From Desulfuromonadales bacterium (GTDB lineage: Bacteria; Desulfobacterota; Desulfuromonadia; Desulfuromonadales; JACZKF01), in the NCBI GenBank assembly GCA_014860175.1, contig JACZKF010000534.1, positions 1-22,609 of the forward strand: a DNA stretch of 22,609 bases, read 5' to 3'. A program made the position numbers and the translations under genes. The notes below the pieces were generated by a model that ran no database searches, was not told the origin of the DNA, and saw only the letters and a list, made by a program, of their open reading frames with translations. This document shows positions 15,390 through 22,123 of this stretch, piece after piece (the stretch's first letter is position 1; each line of letters opens with the position of its first letter).

Positions 15390-16016
15390 ATGGAGAAGCT
15401 GTTCAAGGGGATTGTCGAGTTCCAGCAGGAGGATTTCGAGAGACACCGCGATCTTTTCCGCCAGCTTGGCCGCCGGCAGAAGCCGCATACCCTGTTTATC
15501 GGCTGCTCCGACTCGCGAGTCGTGCCGAACCTGATCACCAAGACTCACCCCGGCGAACTCTTCGTCGTGCGCAACATCGCCAATATTGTCCCTCCCTACC
15601 GGGTGACCGAGGAGTATGTCTCCACCACCTCGGCCGTCGAATATGCGGTGCTGGCCCTCGGGGTCGATACCATCGTCGTCTGCGGCCACTCCAACTGCGG
15701 CGGCTGCGCCTCCCTGCACGCCTCGTCAGAAGAGCTCAACCATCTCCCGCACGTACGCAAGTGGCTGGAAGTTTCCCGGGAAGTGCCGGGACGGGTCGCC
15801 CGGCGCCTGGCCGGGGTCGACTCGCCCGAGGCGCGCGAGTGGCTCACCGAGCAGATCAACGTCACCGTCCAGATGCGCAATCTCCTCACCTACCCCTATG
15901 TCGCCGAGAAGTTCGAACGCGACGAACTGAGGATTCTCGGCTGGCACTACATCATCGAGACCGGCGAGATCTACAACTACAACCCCCAGACCCTGCGCTT
16001 CGAACTGATCGCTTAG
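15390..16016 (+). CDS. Beta-class carbonic anhydrase
   Basis: 208 residues, normal length. It reversibly hydrates CO2 to bicarbonate in the cytoplasm. Zinc ligands Cys39, His100 and Cys103 and the catalytic Asp41-Arg43 dyad are in place (FIGCSDSRV and VCGHSNCGGC). Helices at the N-terminus (FQQEDFERHRDLF) are typical of beta-type dimers, and the end GWHYIIETGEIYNYNP matches the family. GGGAGAGG lies before the ATG. In anaerobes this enzyme commonly supplies bicarbonate to carboxylases. It converges with the hydrolase gene, with 37 bases between the two stops and no clear terminator. Confidence 0.95.
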   Translation: MEKLFKGIVEFQQEDFERHRDLFRQLGRRQKPHTLFIGCSDSRVVPNLITKTHPGELFVVRNIANIVPPYRVTEEYVSTTSAVEYAVLALGVDTIVVCGHSNCGGCASLHASSEELNHLPHVRKWLEVSREVPGRVARRLAGVDSPEAREWLTEQINVTVQMRNLLTYPYVAEKFERDELRILGWHYIIETGEIYNYNPQTLRFELIA

Positions 16017-16036
16017 GGAACTGTCGCGGGTCCCGA

Positions 16037-16068
16037 AATCCAGAATCGAGAATTCAGAATCCAGAATC
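16037..16068. repeat. Single 32-nt heptamer arm overlapping the 3' end of the hydrolase gene
   Basis: Four head-to-tail heptamers (AATCCAG, AATCGAG, AATTCAG, AATCCAG) plus AATC make exactly 32 nt, the same length and period as each arm of the palindromes at 4905-4969 and 22043-22106, but in one orientation only. It contains the stop codon of the hydrolase (16054-16056) and encodes its last four or five residues. Confidence 0.7.
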
Positions 16069-17106
16069 TTCGCCCCGGATCCGGGACTGGATTAATAAGG
16101 CGCCGCGGGTGAAGACTTCCGGCGGGAAACCGAGGGCGGCCTTGAGGGCGACATCGCGGTCCCAGGGGTTGGTCAGCCGGGCGATCTCCCGCCGCTGGCT
16201 GGCGGTAAGGGCGAAGGGGAAATACCAGGGGGAGACCAGGCGGGTGTTGATGAGCGGGAAATCGGTGCCGTATAGAAGCCGGTCATGGACCTCGGTCCGC
16301 CGCAGCAGCCGGGGGAGATAGCGCAGCTTGTTCAGCTGGGTCAGGCTGGAGATATCGGTATAGAGGTGGGGGTAGACGGGAAGCATGGCGAGCAGCCGCA
16401 GCATGTTGTCCTCCCCCTGGCTGCGGCCGGTGGTGGCGGCATGAGCGGCGATGACCGTCACTCCGAGCTCGAGGGGGAGGCGCAGGCGCTGCGGGTCGCC
16501 CAGCTCCGGGTGGGAGGTGGTGAAGGAGCGCTCAGCACCGGTGTGCACCAGCAGCGGCAGCCCGAGCTCCCCCAGCCGGCGGTAGAAGGGGGTGCAGCGG
16601 GGGTCGGCCGGGTCGATCTGCTGGATGGCCGGCAGCCATTTGATCAGGACGGCGCCGTCGGCCGCCGCCTGTTCGAGCCGCGCCAGAGCGTCGTGACGCA
16701 GCGGATTGACACTGGCTCCGTAGAAGAGCTGCGGGTAGCTGGCCGCCGCCCGGACGAACCGGTTGGGGACGTAGACCTCGGTGCGCTCCAGATCGAGCTC
16801 CCCGCGGCTGTCGACGACGCCATCGAGGGCGAGAAGGACCCCGCCGGCGACCCACTGCGACGCCGCGATCGTCTCCGCCACCCGGCGCACGACCAGGGCG
16901 TCCCCCTGGCGGGCCAACTCGCCGACGGTGACGCCGAAGGCCCGCAGATAGATGCCGTAGCGCCAGTTCCTCAGCAGCCGGGGCGAGACATGGCAACCGC
17001 TGGCGCCGGCACCGATGCCGGCCACATGGACATGAAGGTCGATGATGGGGGGAGACGGCACTCCGGTACCCGCCAGGAAGGCTGCTCCCGGCGCCGCTTC
17101 AGCCAT
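16054..17106 (-). CDS. Metal-dependent amidohydrolase-superfamily TIM-barrel hydrolase
   Basis: 350 residues from the ATG at 17106. Active-site features of the amidohydrolase-2 group are visible: DLHVH (His25, His27) at the start of the barrel, Lys156 in VLIKWLP, His188 in LLVHTG, His222 in VIAAHAAT, and Asp282 in LYGTDFP. These would bind one or two metals and activate water; the substrate is unknown. The gene start lies inside the J-domain gene (eight-base overlap), so translation is likely coupled. The last codons come from a heptamer repeat, so the true ancestral C-terminus may have been altered. In-frame sequence upstream of 17106 is shadow of the J-domain gene. Confidence 0.85.
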   Translation of the reverse strand: MAEAAPGAAFLAGTGVPSPPIIDLHVHVAGIGAGASGCHVSPRLLRNWRYGIYLRAFGVTVGELARQGDALVVRRVAETIAASQWVAGGVLLALDGVVDSRGELDLERTEVYVPNRFVRAAASYPQLFYGASVNPLRHDALARLEQAAADGAVLIKWLPAIQQIDPADPRCTPFYRRLGELGLPLLVHTGAERSFTTSHPELGDPQRLRLPLELGVTVIAAHAATTGRSQGEDNMLRLLAMLPVYPHLYTDISSLTQLNKLRYLPRLLRRTEVHDRLLYGTDFPLINTRLVSPWYFPFALTASQRREIARLTNPWDRDVALKAALGFPPEVFTRGALLIQSRIRGEDSGF

Positions 17107-17389
17107 CGCGGTCGCCCATGCCAAAGGGGGCGAACTGCTCGCGCAGCCGCTCCTCCGGATTCTGCTCGAAAAACTCTTCCCGGGTGAAACAGAAGCGGTA
17201 GTTGGCGCAGTAATCGAGCAGCAGCCGATAGGCGGCATTGACCTGCCGGATCTGCTCGGTGTCCCCTGCGCCGAGATCGGGGTGGTGGCGCTTGACCAGC
17301 AGACGGTGGCGCGCCTTGATCTCCCTGAGGGTGGCGCGAAGGGGCAGGTTGAAGATCTGCAGAGCCTGCTGAAGATCCTGATGACGCAT
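17099..17389 (-). CDS. Minimal J-domain protein
   Basis: 96 residues, nearly all J-domain. Helix II (REIKARHRLLVKRHHPD), the essential HPD tripeptide (36-38) and helix III (IRQVNAAYRLLLDY) are clear; no G/F-rich or zinc region follows. J-domains stimulate the ATPase of DnaK-type chaperones and direct them to clients. The tail (FFEQNPEERLREQFAPFG) is acidic and amphipathic. GGGGAG lies five bases before the ATG. Overlap with the hydrolase gene suggests that the two proteins act together, perhaps with DnaK helping the hydrolase fold or load metal; that is inference. Confidence 0.85.
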   Translation of the reverse strand: MRHQDLQQALQIFNLPLRATLREIKARHRLLVKRHHPDLGAGDTEQIRQVNAAYRLLLDYCANYRFCFTREEFFEQNPEERLREQFAPFGMGDRDG

Positions 17390-17479
17390 CTTTTCTCCCC
17401 ACGGAAAACTTCCGGATTTTTCAGACTATAAATCAGCCCACCAGCGGCGGGAAGGGATTTTTCATCTCGACTGATCACA

Positions 17480-17509
17480 CTTATAGTAATTTTTACCTTG
17501 ACTTGTTAA
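17480..17509 (-). promoter_or_regulatory. Candidate sigma-70 promoter of the J-domain/hydrolase pair
   Basis: On the minus strand, TTAACA (17504-17509, 5/6) and TATAAG (17480-17485, 5/6) are spaced by 18 bases in an AT-rich patch. The predicted start near 17473 leaves a leader of about 85 nt before the J-domain ATG. Confidence 0.5.
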
Positions 17510-17525
17510 TCATAAGGGATAAAGA
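17498..17525 (+). promoter_or_regulatory. Weak candidate promoter for the 62-residue orphan gene
   Basis: TTGACT (17498-17503, 5/6) precedes TAAAGA (17520-17525, 3/6) by 16 bases and overlaps the minus-strand promoter. The -10 match is poor, so this is tentative, although some promoter is needed because the upstream genes point the other way. Confidence 0.28.
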
Positions 17526-17563
17526 TTTACTTACTTTATCGAAACCCATAGCGGGAGGATGCC

Positions 17564-17752
17564 ATGGAAGACCTGTGGAAGCTGCGTGAAATGGGATACC
17601 GGATCGATGAGGTTGCCGACCGGGCCGAATACGACCGGCTGATCAAGCGCTTCCACGCCGAGGAGCAGAAAGAGAACCTGCACAACCTGCTGTACGGCGA
17701 GGGGAAAATTCCCCACCCTCCATTTGCCGCCGGCAACGGCCAGAAAAAGTAG
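17564..17752 (+). CDS. Small hypothetical protein (62 residues)
   Basis: An unrecognised, highly charged protein beginning MEDLWKLREMGYRIDEVADRAEYDRL, probably a helical bundle or hairpin, with a basic Pro/Gly-containing tail ending in GQKK. There is no membrane segment and no cysteine. GGGAGG lies seven bases or less before the ATG, and the frame has ordinary codon use for this genome, which supports a real gene. It stands alone between the divergent J-domain/hydrolase pair and ilvE, 147 bases before the latter. Its role is unknown. Confidence 0.65.
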   Translation: MEDLWKLREMGYRIDEVADRAEYDRLIKRFHAEEQKENLHNLLYGEGKIPHPPFAAGNGQKK

Positions 17753-17826
17753 TCTCACCCGCTGACCCCACCCGCTGCCGCTTCACTGCGCGCGTCGTCC
17801 TGCTCCCCCTCCCCGCGGCAAATCCC

Positions 17827-17856
17827 TTGCCTGCCTAATCTCCTGTGTGCTAGATT
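17827..17856 (+). promoter_or_regulatory. Candidate sigma-70 promoter of ilvE
   Basis: TTGCCT (17827-17832, 4/6) and TAGATT (17851-17856, 4/6) are spaced by 18 bases, giving a leader of about 37 nt. I saw no leader peptide rich in Leu, Ile or Val and no attenuator before ilvE. Confidence 0.35.
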
Positions 17857-17899
17857 TCCGGATCTTCGCCATCTCTCATCCTGGGAAGGAGTTTCCCCC

Positions 17900-18964
17900 G
17901 TGGACCTTCAAGTCGTCCCCCTTACTGAACGCAAACCCCACATCGAAGACGAATCGACACTGGTCTTTGGCAAACGGTTCACCGACCGGATGTTTATCAT
18001 GGAGTACGATGCCGGGCAGGGATGGCACAGCGCCCGCATCACCCCCTACGCCCCTTTCGTTCTCGATCCGGCGGCTCTGGTCCTGCACTATTCCCAGGAA
18101 ATCTTTGAAGGGCTCAAGGCGTTTCGCCGCCCGGACGGCTCCGTTGCGCTGTTTCGCCCTCTTGACAACATTCTGCGCTTCAATCGCAGCGCCTGGCGGA
18201 TGTGCATGCCGGAGGTCGACCCGCAGTTCTTCCTGCAGGCGATGAAGGAGCTGGTGCGGCTGGAAGCCGACTGGGTGCCGCGCAGCGAGGGGACCAGCCT
18301 CTATATCCGGCCGACGATGATCGCCACCGAGCCGGTGCTGGGGGTGAAGCCTTCGAGCAAATACCTCTGCTACATCATCCTGTCGCCGGTCGGCGCCTAC
18401 TATTCCGGGGGGTTCAAGCCGGTCAAGATCTGGATCTCCGACCAGTACGTGCGCTCTGCCCCCGGCGGCACCGGCGAAGCGAAGACCGGCGGCAACTATG
18501 CCGCCAGCCTGCGGGCCGCCATGGAAGCGGCGGCCAAGGGGTTCGACCAGGTCCTGTGGCTCGATGCGGTGCACCGCAAATATGTCGAGGAAGTGGGGAG
18601 CATGAATATCTGCTTCCTCTACGACGGCAAGATCATCACCTCCCCCCTGGGCGGCACCATTCTCGACGGCATCACCCGCCGCTCCATCCTCACCCTGGTG
18701 CGGGAGTTGGGGTACGAGATCGAGGAGCGGGCGCTGAGCATCGACGAGATCATCGAGGGGGCGGCCAGCGGCCGGCTGCAGGAAGCCTTCGGCACCGGCA
18801 CCGCCGCCGTCGTCTCGCCGGTCGGTCAGTTCACTTTCCAGGACCGAACGGTCCTCGTCGGTAACGGCGAAATGGGCGAACTGACGATGAAACTCTACCA
18901 GACCCTGACCGGCATCCAGTATGGTCGACTCCCCGACCCCCACGCCTGGGTCGAAACACTGTAA
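17900..18964 (+). CDS. ilvE: Branched-chain amino acid aminotransferase
   Basis: 354 residues, the length of the longer BCAT type shared with eukaryotes and Firmicutes rather than the 309-residue E. coli form. It is a PLP fold-type IV enzyme that moves the amino group between glutamate and the keto acids of Leu, Ile and Val. Motifs: HYSQEIFEGLKAFR (63-76), YIRPTMIATEP, the PLP lysine Lys195 in EAKTGGNYAAS, EEVGSMNICF, TSPLGGTILDGITRRSI, and EAFGTGTAAVVSPVG. The start is GTG at 17900 with AAGGAG eight bases or so upstream. A terminator follows 26 bases after the stop. Confidence 0.96.
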   Translation: MDLQVVPLTERKPHIEDESTLVFGKRFTDRMFIMEYDAGQGWHSARITPYAPFVLDPAALVLHYSQEIFEGLKAFRRPDGSVALFRPLDNILRFNRSAWRMCMPEVDPQFFLQAMKELVRLEADWVPRSEGTSLYIRPTMIATEPVLGVKPSSKYLCYIILSPVGAYYSGGFKPVKIWISDQYVRSAPGGTGEAKTGGNYAASLRAAMEAAAKGFDQVLWLDAVHRKYVEEVGSMNICFLYDGKIITSPLGGTILDGITRRSILTLVRELGYEIEERALSIDEIIEGAASGRLQEAFGTGTAAVVSPVGQFTFQDRTVLVGNGEMGELTMKLYQTLTGIQYGRLPDPHAWVETL

Positions 18965-18990
18965 GCTTCCACACCGACAGGTACGCTTGC

Positions 18991-19025
18991 AAAGGCTCGG
19001 GCTGGCTCCCGGGCCTTTGCTTTAT
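18991..19025 (+). terminator. Rho-independent terminator of ilvE
   Basis: An 11-base stem (18991-19001 with 19008-19018, one G-U pair) closes a six-base loop and is followed by a moderately T-rich stretch (GCTTTATCTGTT). It isolates ilvE from the glutamate synthase operon downstream. Confidence 0.8.
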
Positions 19026-19029
19026 CTGT

Positions 19030-19046
19030 TGCCCACTTTTTGGGCA
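19030..19046. promoter_or_regulatory. Inverted repeat TGCCCA-N5-TGGGCA, possible enhancer site
   Basis: A perfect six-base inverted repeat with a five-base spacer. It has the TGC-N11-GCA frame of NtrC sites (TGCACC-N5-GGTGCA), with four of six bases matching in each half. It lies about 210 bases upstream of the predicted sigma-54 start, a normal enhancer distance. It could instead be a small RNA hairpin just after the ilvE terminator. Confidence 0.35.
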
Positions 19047-19229
19047 GTCCTGACCAGGAAACGGGCAGTGGCGGCGGAAAAGCCCACCCTTCGGCCAGAG
19101 TAGACAAAGTACTCGAACTGTGTAATACCTGCTTTTCTCTTCTGCCCAAACGGACAAATCTGAGTCTCACAAACCAGATAACTACCAGAAGATGTTACAA
19201 CTCCACAAACTTCACACTTCATCCTTTAC
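19047..19229. other. Intergenic stretch without a recognisable gene
   Basis: This is the middle of the 333-base gap between ilvE and the glutamate synthase operon. It is less GC-rich than its surroundings. Overlapping 66-codon open frames exist on both strands, but neither has a usable ribosome binding site. A further half-site TGCCCA occurs near 19144. I see no riboswitch or tRNA. Confidence 0.5.
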
Positions 19230-19245
19230 CGGCATGCTAATTGCT
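19230..19245 (+). promoter_or_regulatory. Sigma-54 (-24/-12) promoter of the glutamate synthase operon
   Basis: The sequence CGGCATG-N4-TTGCT has GG at 19231-19232 and GC at 19243-19244, exactly the spacing of the RpoN consensus TGGCACG-N4-TTGCA, with mismatches only at less conserved positions. The predicted start near 19256 gives a 42-nt leader ending in GGGAGG. RpoN control through an NtrC-type activator is known for ammonium assimilation genes and fits the operon. Confidence 0.65.
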
Positions 19246-19297
19246 TCTGTGCTCGATAGCCAGTTTTTCTGACTCATCGCCCAGGGAGGTTTCCTGC

Positions 19298-20404
19298 ATG
19301 TGTCGCATCGGTGCCATCAAAAGTCGCCATTATATTCACGCCAGCCAGGCCTTGCAGCTCATGCAGTCGCAGCAGGAGGGGCATGACAACTCCGGCTTCG
19401 CCATGGTGATGCAGGACCTTGGGGGTATCTTCGAAGGGTACAAACATCTGCCGACGCTCTCCATGGCCTGCACCGACCAGGGGCTGAAAACCGCCGAAGA
19501 CATGATGCATGCCGCCGGTTTCCAGCGAGTGCTGCAGTGGGTGCCGGAGGTCAACCCGGAACCGGGGCTGGATATCAACGCCATGCCCAACTACGTTTTC
19601 GAAACCTTTGACTACCCGAAGCCATACAAAAAGGCGAGCGATCAGGAGAAGCAGGAGCTGCTCCTCGACATGCGCCTGCAGCTGCGCACCGTTCTCGAGG
19701 ATGACGAGCAGGGGTATGTCTATTCCTTCTGGCCGGATGTGGTGACCTTGAAGGAGATCGGCGATCCGCGCGACATCGGTACCTATTTCAACCTCTGGCA
19801 GCCCGACAACAAGTTCACCGCCCGGGTGATCACCGCCCAGTGCCGGCAGAACACCAACTATGACATCGTCCGCTACGCCGCCCATCCGTTTTTCCTGCAG
19901 GGGTACACCGCCCTGGCCAACGGGGAGAACACCTTCTACCAGAAGAACAAGGAGATGCAGCGCAAACTGCACCGCGGCTACATCGGCTTCGAATCGGACA
20001 GCCAGTGTTTCCTTTACACCTTGCACTACGTGCACCGGCAGCTCGCCTGGCCGCTCCCCTACTTCAAACATGTGGTCACCCCGTTGCCCTTCGACGAGAT
20101 CGGCCGGCGCGACGATCACCAGCAACTGCAGGGGATCCGCCAGTCGTTGGCGCATCTGGAGATCAACGGCCCCAACACCATCATCGGCGTGCTCCCGGAC
20201 GGCACCCTGTTTACCTGCTGCGATCCGAAGAAGCTGCGGCCGCTGGTCGTCGGGCGCTCGGCCGACGTCGTCGTCTTCTCCTCCGAGGTGTGCGGCGTCA
20301 ACCAGATCCTCCCCGACCGCGACTGGGAGACCGACATCTACCCCAACGAGCGGGAGGTCGTGATCATCGGCAACGATCTGGAGGTCCAGCGATGGAGACA
20401 ATGA
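19298..20404 (+). CDS. Glutamate synthase, class II glutamine amidotransferase subunit (GltB1/COG0067-like)
   Basis: 368 residues starting at ATG 19298 so that Cys2 follows the initiator Met (MCRIGAIKSR). Cys2 is the expected N-terminal nucleophile that releases ammonia from glutamine. Other family features are QQEGHDNSGFAMV, YTALANGENTFY (substrate-site region), GYIGFESDSQ, LPDGTLFTCCDPKKLRPLVVG and a late VVFSSEVCG. In bacteria this domain is usually the N-terminus of a roughly 1500-residue GltB; here it is a separate protein, as in many archaea. GGGAGG lies eight bases before the ATG; the in-frame ATG at 19241 would overlap the sigma-54 promoter and displace Cys2. The gene overlaps the next by 13 bases. 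Confidence 0.88.
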   Translation: MCRIGAIKSRHYIHASQALQLMQSQQEGHDNSGFAMVMQDLGGIFEGYKHLPTLSMACTDQGLKTAEDMMHAAGFQRVLQWVPEVNPEPGLDINAMPNYVFETFDYPKPYKKASDQEKQELLLDMRLQLRTVLEDDEQGYVYSFWPDVVTLKEIGDPRDIGTYFNLWQPDNKFTARVITAQCRQNTNYDIVRYAAHPFFLQGYTALANGENTFYQKNKEMQRKLHRGYIGFESDSQCFLYTLHYVHRQLAWPLPYFKHVVTPLPFDEIGRRDDHQQLQGIRQSLAHLEINGPNTIIGVLPDGTLFTCCDPKKLRPLVVGRSADVVVFSSEVCGVNQILPDRDWETDIYPNEREVVIIGNDLEVQRWRQ

Positions 20405-22035
20405 AAGTTCAGGATATTACCCCCAACGACATGCCGTGGAAGCTGCGCTACGAGGCAAGCCGCTGCACCTTGTGCGGCTCTTGCGTGGCGGCCTGCTCCT
20501 TTCGCGCCATCGCCCCGAAGGTGGAGCGCCGGCGCCTGGTCTGGTCCGAGGGCGACTACCCCGAGCCGAAGCAGCGCTTCTCCGCCGTGCCGGTGATCCG
20601 CCAGGTCAATTCCCTGACCAACTACTGCCGCGGCTGCGGCATCTGCGAGAAGGTCTGCCCCAACGACGCCATCGGCCCGGTGCGCAACCAGGACAGCCGC
20701 CACCCGATCGTCACCCGCTGCCTGGCCGGCGATTCGGTCAAACGCGGTGGCCGCAAGAATCTGGAAGCGACGGTGCGCACCCTCGACCGGCTGCGGGTGG
20801 GGCGCATTTCGCAGATGACCGACCCGAGTCTCGATGCCCAGCGCCACACCTTTGACCTGCTCGCCCCCTTCGGCCGCATCCTGCCGCCGGGAAAGCTGCC
20901 GTTCACCGTCGGTGCCGGCGGCAACCTGGAGGTGACCGGCCAGAGCCCGCCGGTGCGCTGGATCTACCCGGTGATCATCGGCGACATGTCGATCGGTGCC
21001 CTCTCCTGGCGGATGTGGGAGGGGGTGGCGATGGCCGCCGCCTATCTCAACGAGGAGTGCGGGCTGCCGGTGCGCATGTGCTCCGGCGAGGGGGGGGTGC
21101 CGATCAAGCTGCTCAAGAGCCGTTACCTCAAATACATGATCTTGCAGATCGCCTCCGGCCATTTCGGCTGGAACCGGATTCTCAAGACGATGCCGCACAT
21201 GGTGGAAGACCCGGCCGGGGTGATGATCAAGATCGGCCAGGGGGCCAAGCCGGGCGACGGCGGCCTGCTGCCGGCGCAGAAGGTAGCCGAGCACATCCAG
21301 GCGATCCGCGGCGTCCCCAAGGCCGACCTGCTCTCCCCCCCCAACCATCAGGGGCTCTATTCCATCGAGGAGAGCGTGCAGAAGATGTTCCTCTCCTTTA
21401 ATGCCGCCTTCAAGTTCCGGGTACCGGTGGCGATCAAGGTGGCGGCTTCGTCCACTTCGGTGGCGGTCTTCAACAACCTGGTGCGCGACCCCTACGACAT
21501 CGTCGGCGGCTTCTTTCTCGACGGCATCGACGGCGGCACCGGCGCCGCCCACGAGGTCAGCCTCGACCACACCGGTCACCCGATCGTCAGCAAGCTGCGC
21601 GACTGCTATCTGGCGGCGGTCGCCCAGGGGCGCCAGGGGCAGATTCCGCTCTGGGCCGGCGGCGGCCTGGGGCGCACCGGCGACCTGGCGGCCGACGCCT
21701 TCAAGATGATCTGCCTGGGAGCCAGCGGCGTCTTCACCGGTCGGCTGATCCTGCAGATGGCCGGCTGCGTCGGCAACGACATGGGGCGCTGCAACGCCTG
21801 CAACACCGGGCTCTGCCCGGCCGGCATCACCACCCAGGAGCCGGCTCTGGCCCACCGCCTCGACCCGGAGAAAGTGGCCCAGAACATCGTCAACTATTTC
21901 CTGGCCATGGACCAGGAGCTGAAGAAGCTGATGGCCCCCATCGGCAACAGCTCCCTGCCGGTCGGCCGCTCTGACGCCCTCGTCTCCACCGACCGGGGAG
22001 TGGCGGAGAGGCTGAAGATCCAATATGTTTGCTAA
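20392..22035 (+). CDS. Glutamate synthase, ferredoxin-domain/FMN synthase subunit (GltB2/COG0069-like)
   Basis: 547 residues. Two [4Fe-4S] ferredoxin motifs open the protein (Cys25, 28, 31, 35 and Cys79, 82, 85, 89). The FMN-binding TIM barrel follows, with IGDMSIGALS (196-205), KIGQGAKPGDGGLLP (280-294), FLDGIDGGTGAAHE (375-388) and WAGGGLGRTGDLA. Cys459, Cys467, Cys470 and Cys475 (CNTGLCPAGITTQ) supply the iron-sulfur site near the flavin. It would use ammonia from the amidotransferase subunit to convert 2-oxoglutarate to glutamate. The start at 20392 has GGAGGT six bases upstream; ATG at 20401 is an alternative. This is the archaeal-type arrangement, so the electron donor (ferredoxin or a GltD-like protein) is open. 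Confidence 0.9.
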   Translation: METMKVQDITPNDMPWKLRYEASRCTLCGSCVAACSFRAIAPKVERRRLVWSEGDYPEPKQRFSAVPVIRQVNSLTNYCRGCGICEKVCPNDAIGPVRNQDSRHPIVTRCLAGDSVKRGGRKNLEATVRTLDRLRVGRISQMTDPSLDAQRHTFDLLAPFGRILPPGKLPFTVGAGGNLEVTGQSPPVRWIYPVIIGDMSIGALSWRMWEGVAMAAAYLNEECGLPVRMCSGEGGVPIKLLKSRYLKYMILQIASGHFGWNRILKTMPHMVEDPAGVMIKIGQGAKPGDGGLLPAQKVAEHIQAIRGVPKADLLSPPNHQGLYSIEESVQKMFLSFNAAFKFRVPVAIKVAASSTSVAVFNNLVRDPYDIVGGFFLDGIDGGTGAAHEVSLDHTGHPIVSKLRDCYLAAVAQGRQGQIPLWAGGGLGRTGDLAADAFKMICLGASGVFTGRLILQMAGCVGNDMGRCNACNTGLCPAGITTQEPALAHRLDPEKVAQNIVNYFLAMDQELKKLMAPIGNSSLPVGRSDALVSTDRGVAERLKIQYVC

Positions 22036-22042
22036 CGCAAAC

Positions 22043-22106
22043 AATTTTGAATTTTGAATTCTAAATTTTGAATTAATTCAAAATCCAAAATTCAAAATTC
22101 AAAATT
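22043..22106. repeat. 64-bp AT-rich heptamer palindrome between glutamate synthase subunit genes
   Basis: Two directly abutting 32-nt arms (22043-22074 and 22075-22106) are complementary at 29 of 32 positions, with no loop. Each is four AATTTTG-like heptamers plus AATT. It begins eight bases after the stop of the FMN subunit gene and ends just before the AAGGG ribosome binding site of the GXGXG subunit gene. It is the partner of the element at 4905-4969, with the same arm length and number of mismatches. Confidence 0.85.
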
Positions 22107-22123
22107 TCGAAAGGGTTTGAATT

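Noticed and set aside
19022..19222. 66-residue minus-strand frame starting MKCEVCG with several cysteines
   Set aside because: The CxxC start is tempting, but the only AAAGG is adjacent to the ATG, the frame starts next to the sigma-54 promoter, runs back over the inverted repeat and ends in the ilvE terminator tail, and its later part has no protein-like pattern.
19040..19240. 66-residue plus-strand frame before the glutamate synthase operon
   Set aside because: No ribosome binding site, unusual codon use for this genome, and it ends at the sigma-54 promoter.
20338..22044. 568-codon minus-strand frame opposite the FMN subunit gene
   Set aside because: His/Gly/Asp/Ala-rich shadow composition without motifs; the plus-strand gene is unambiguous.
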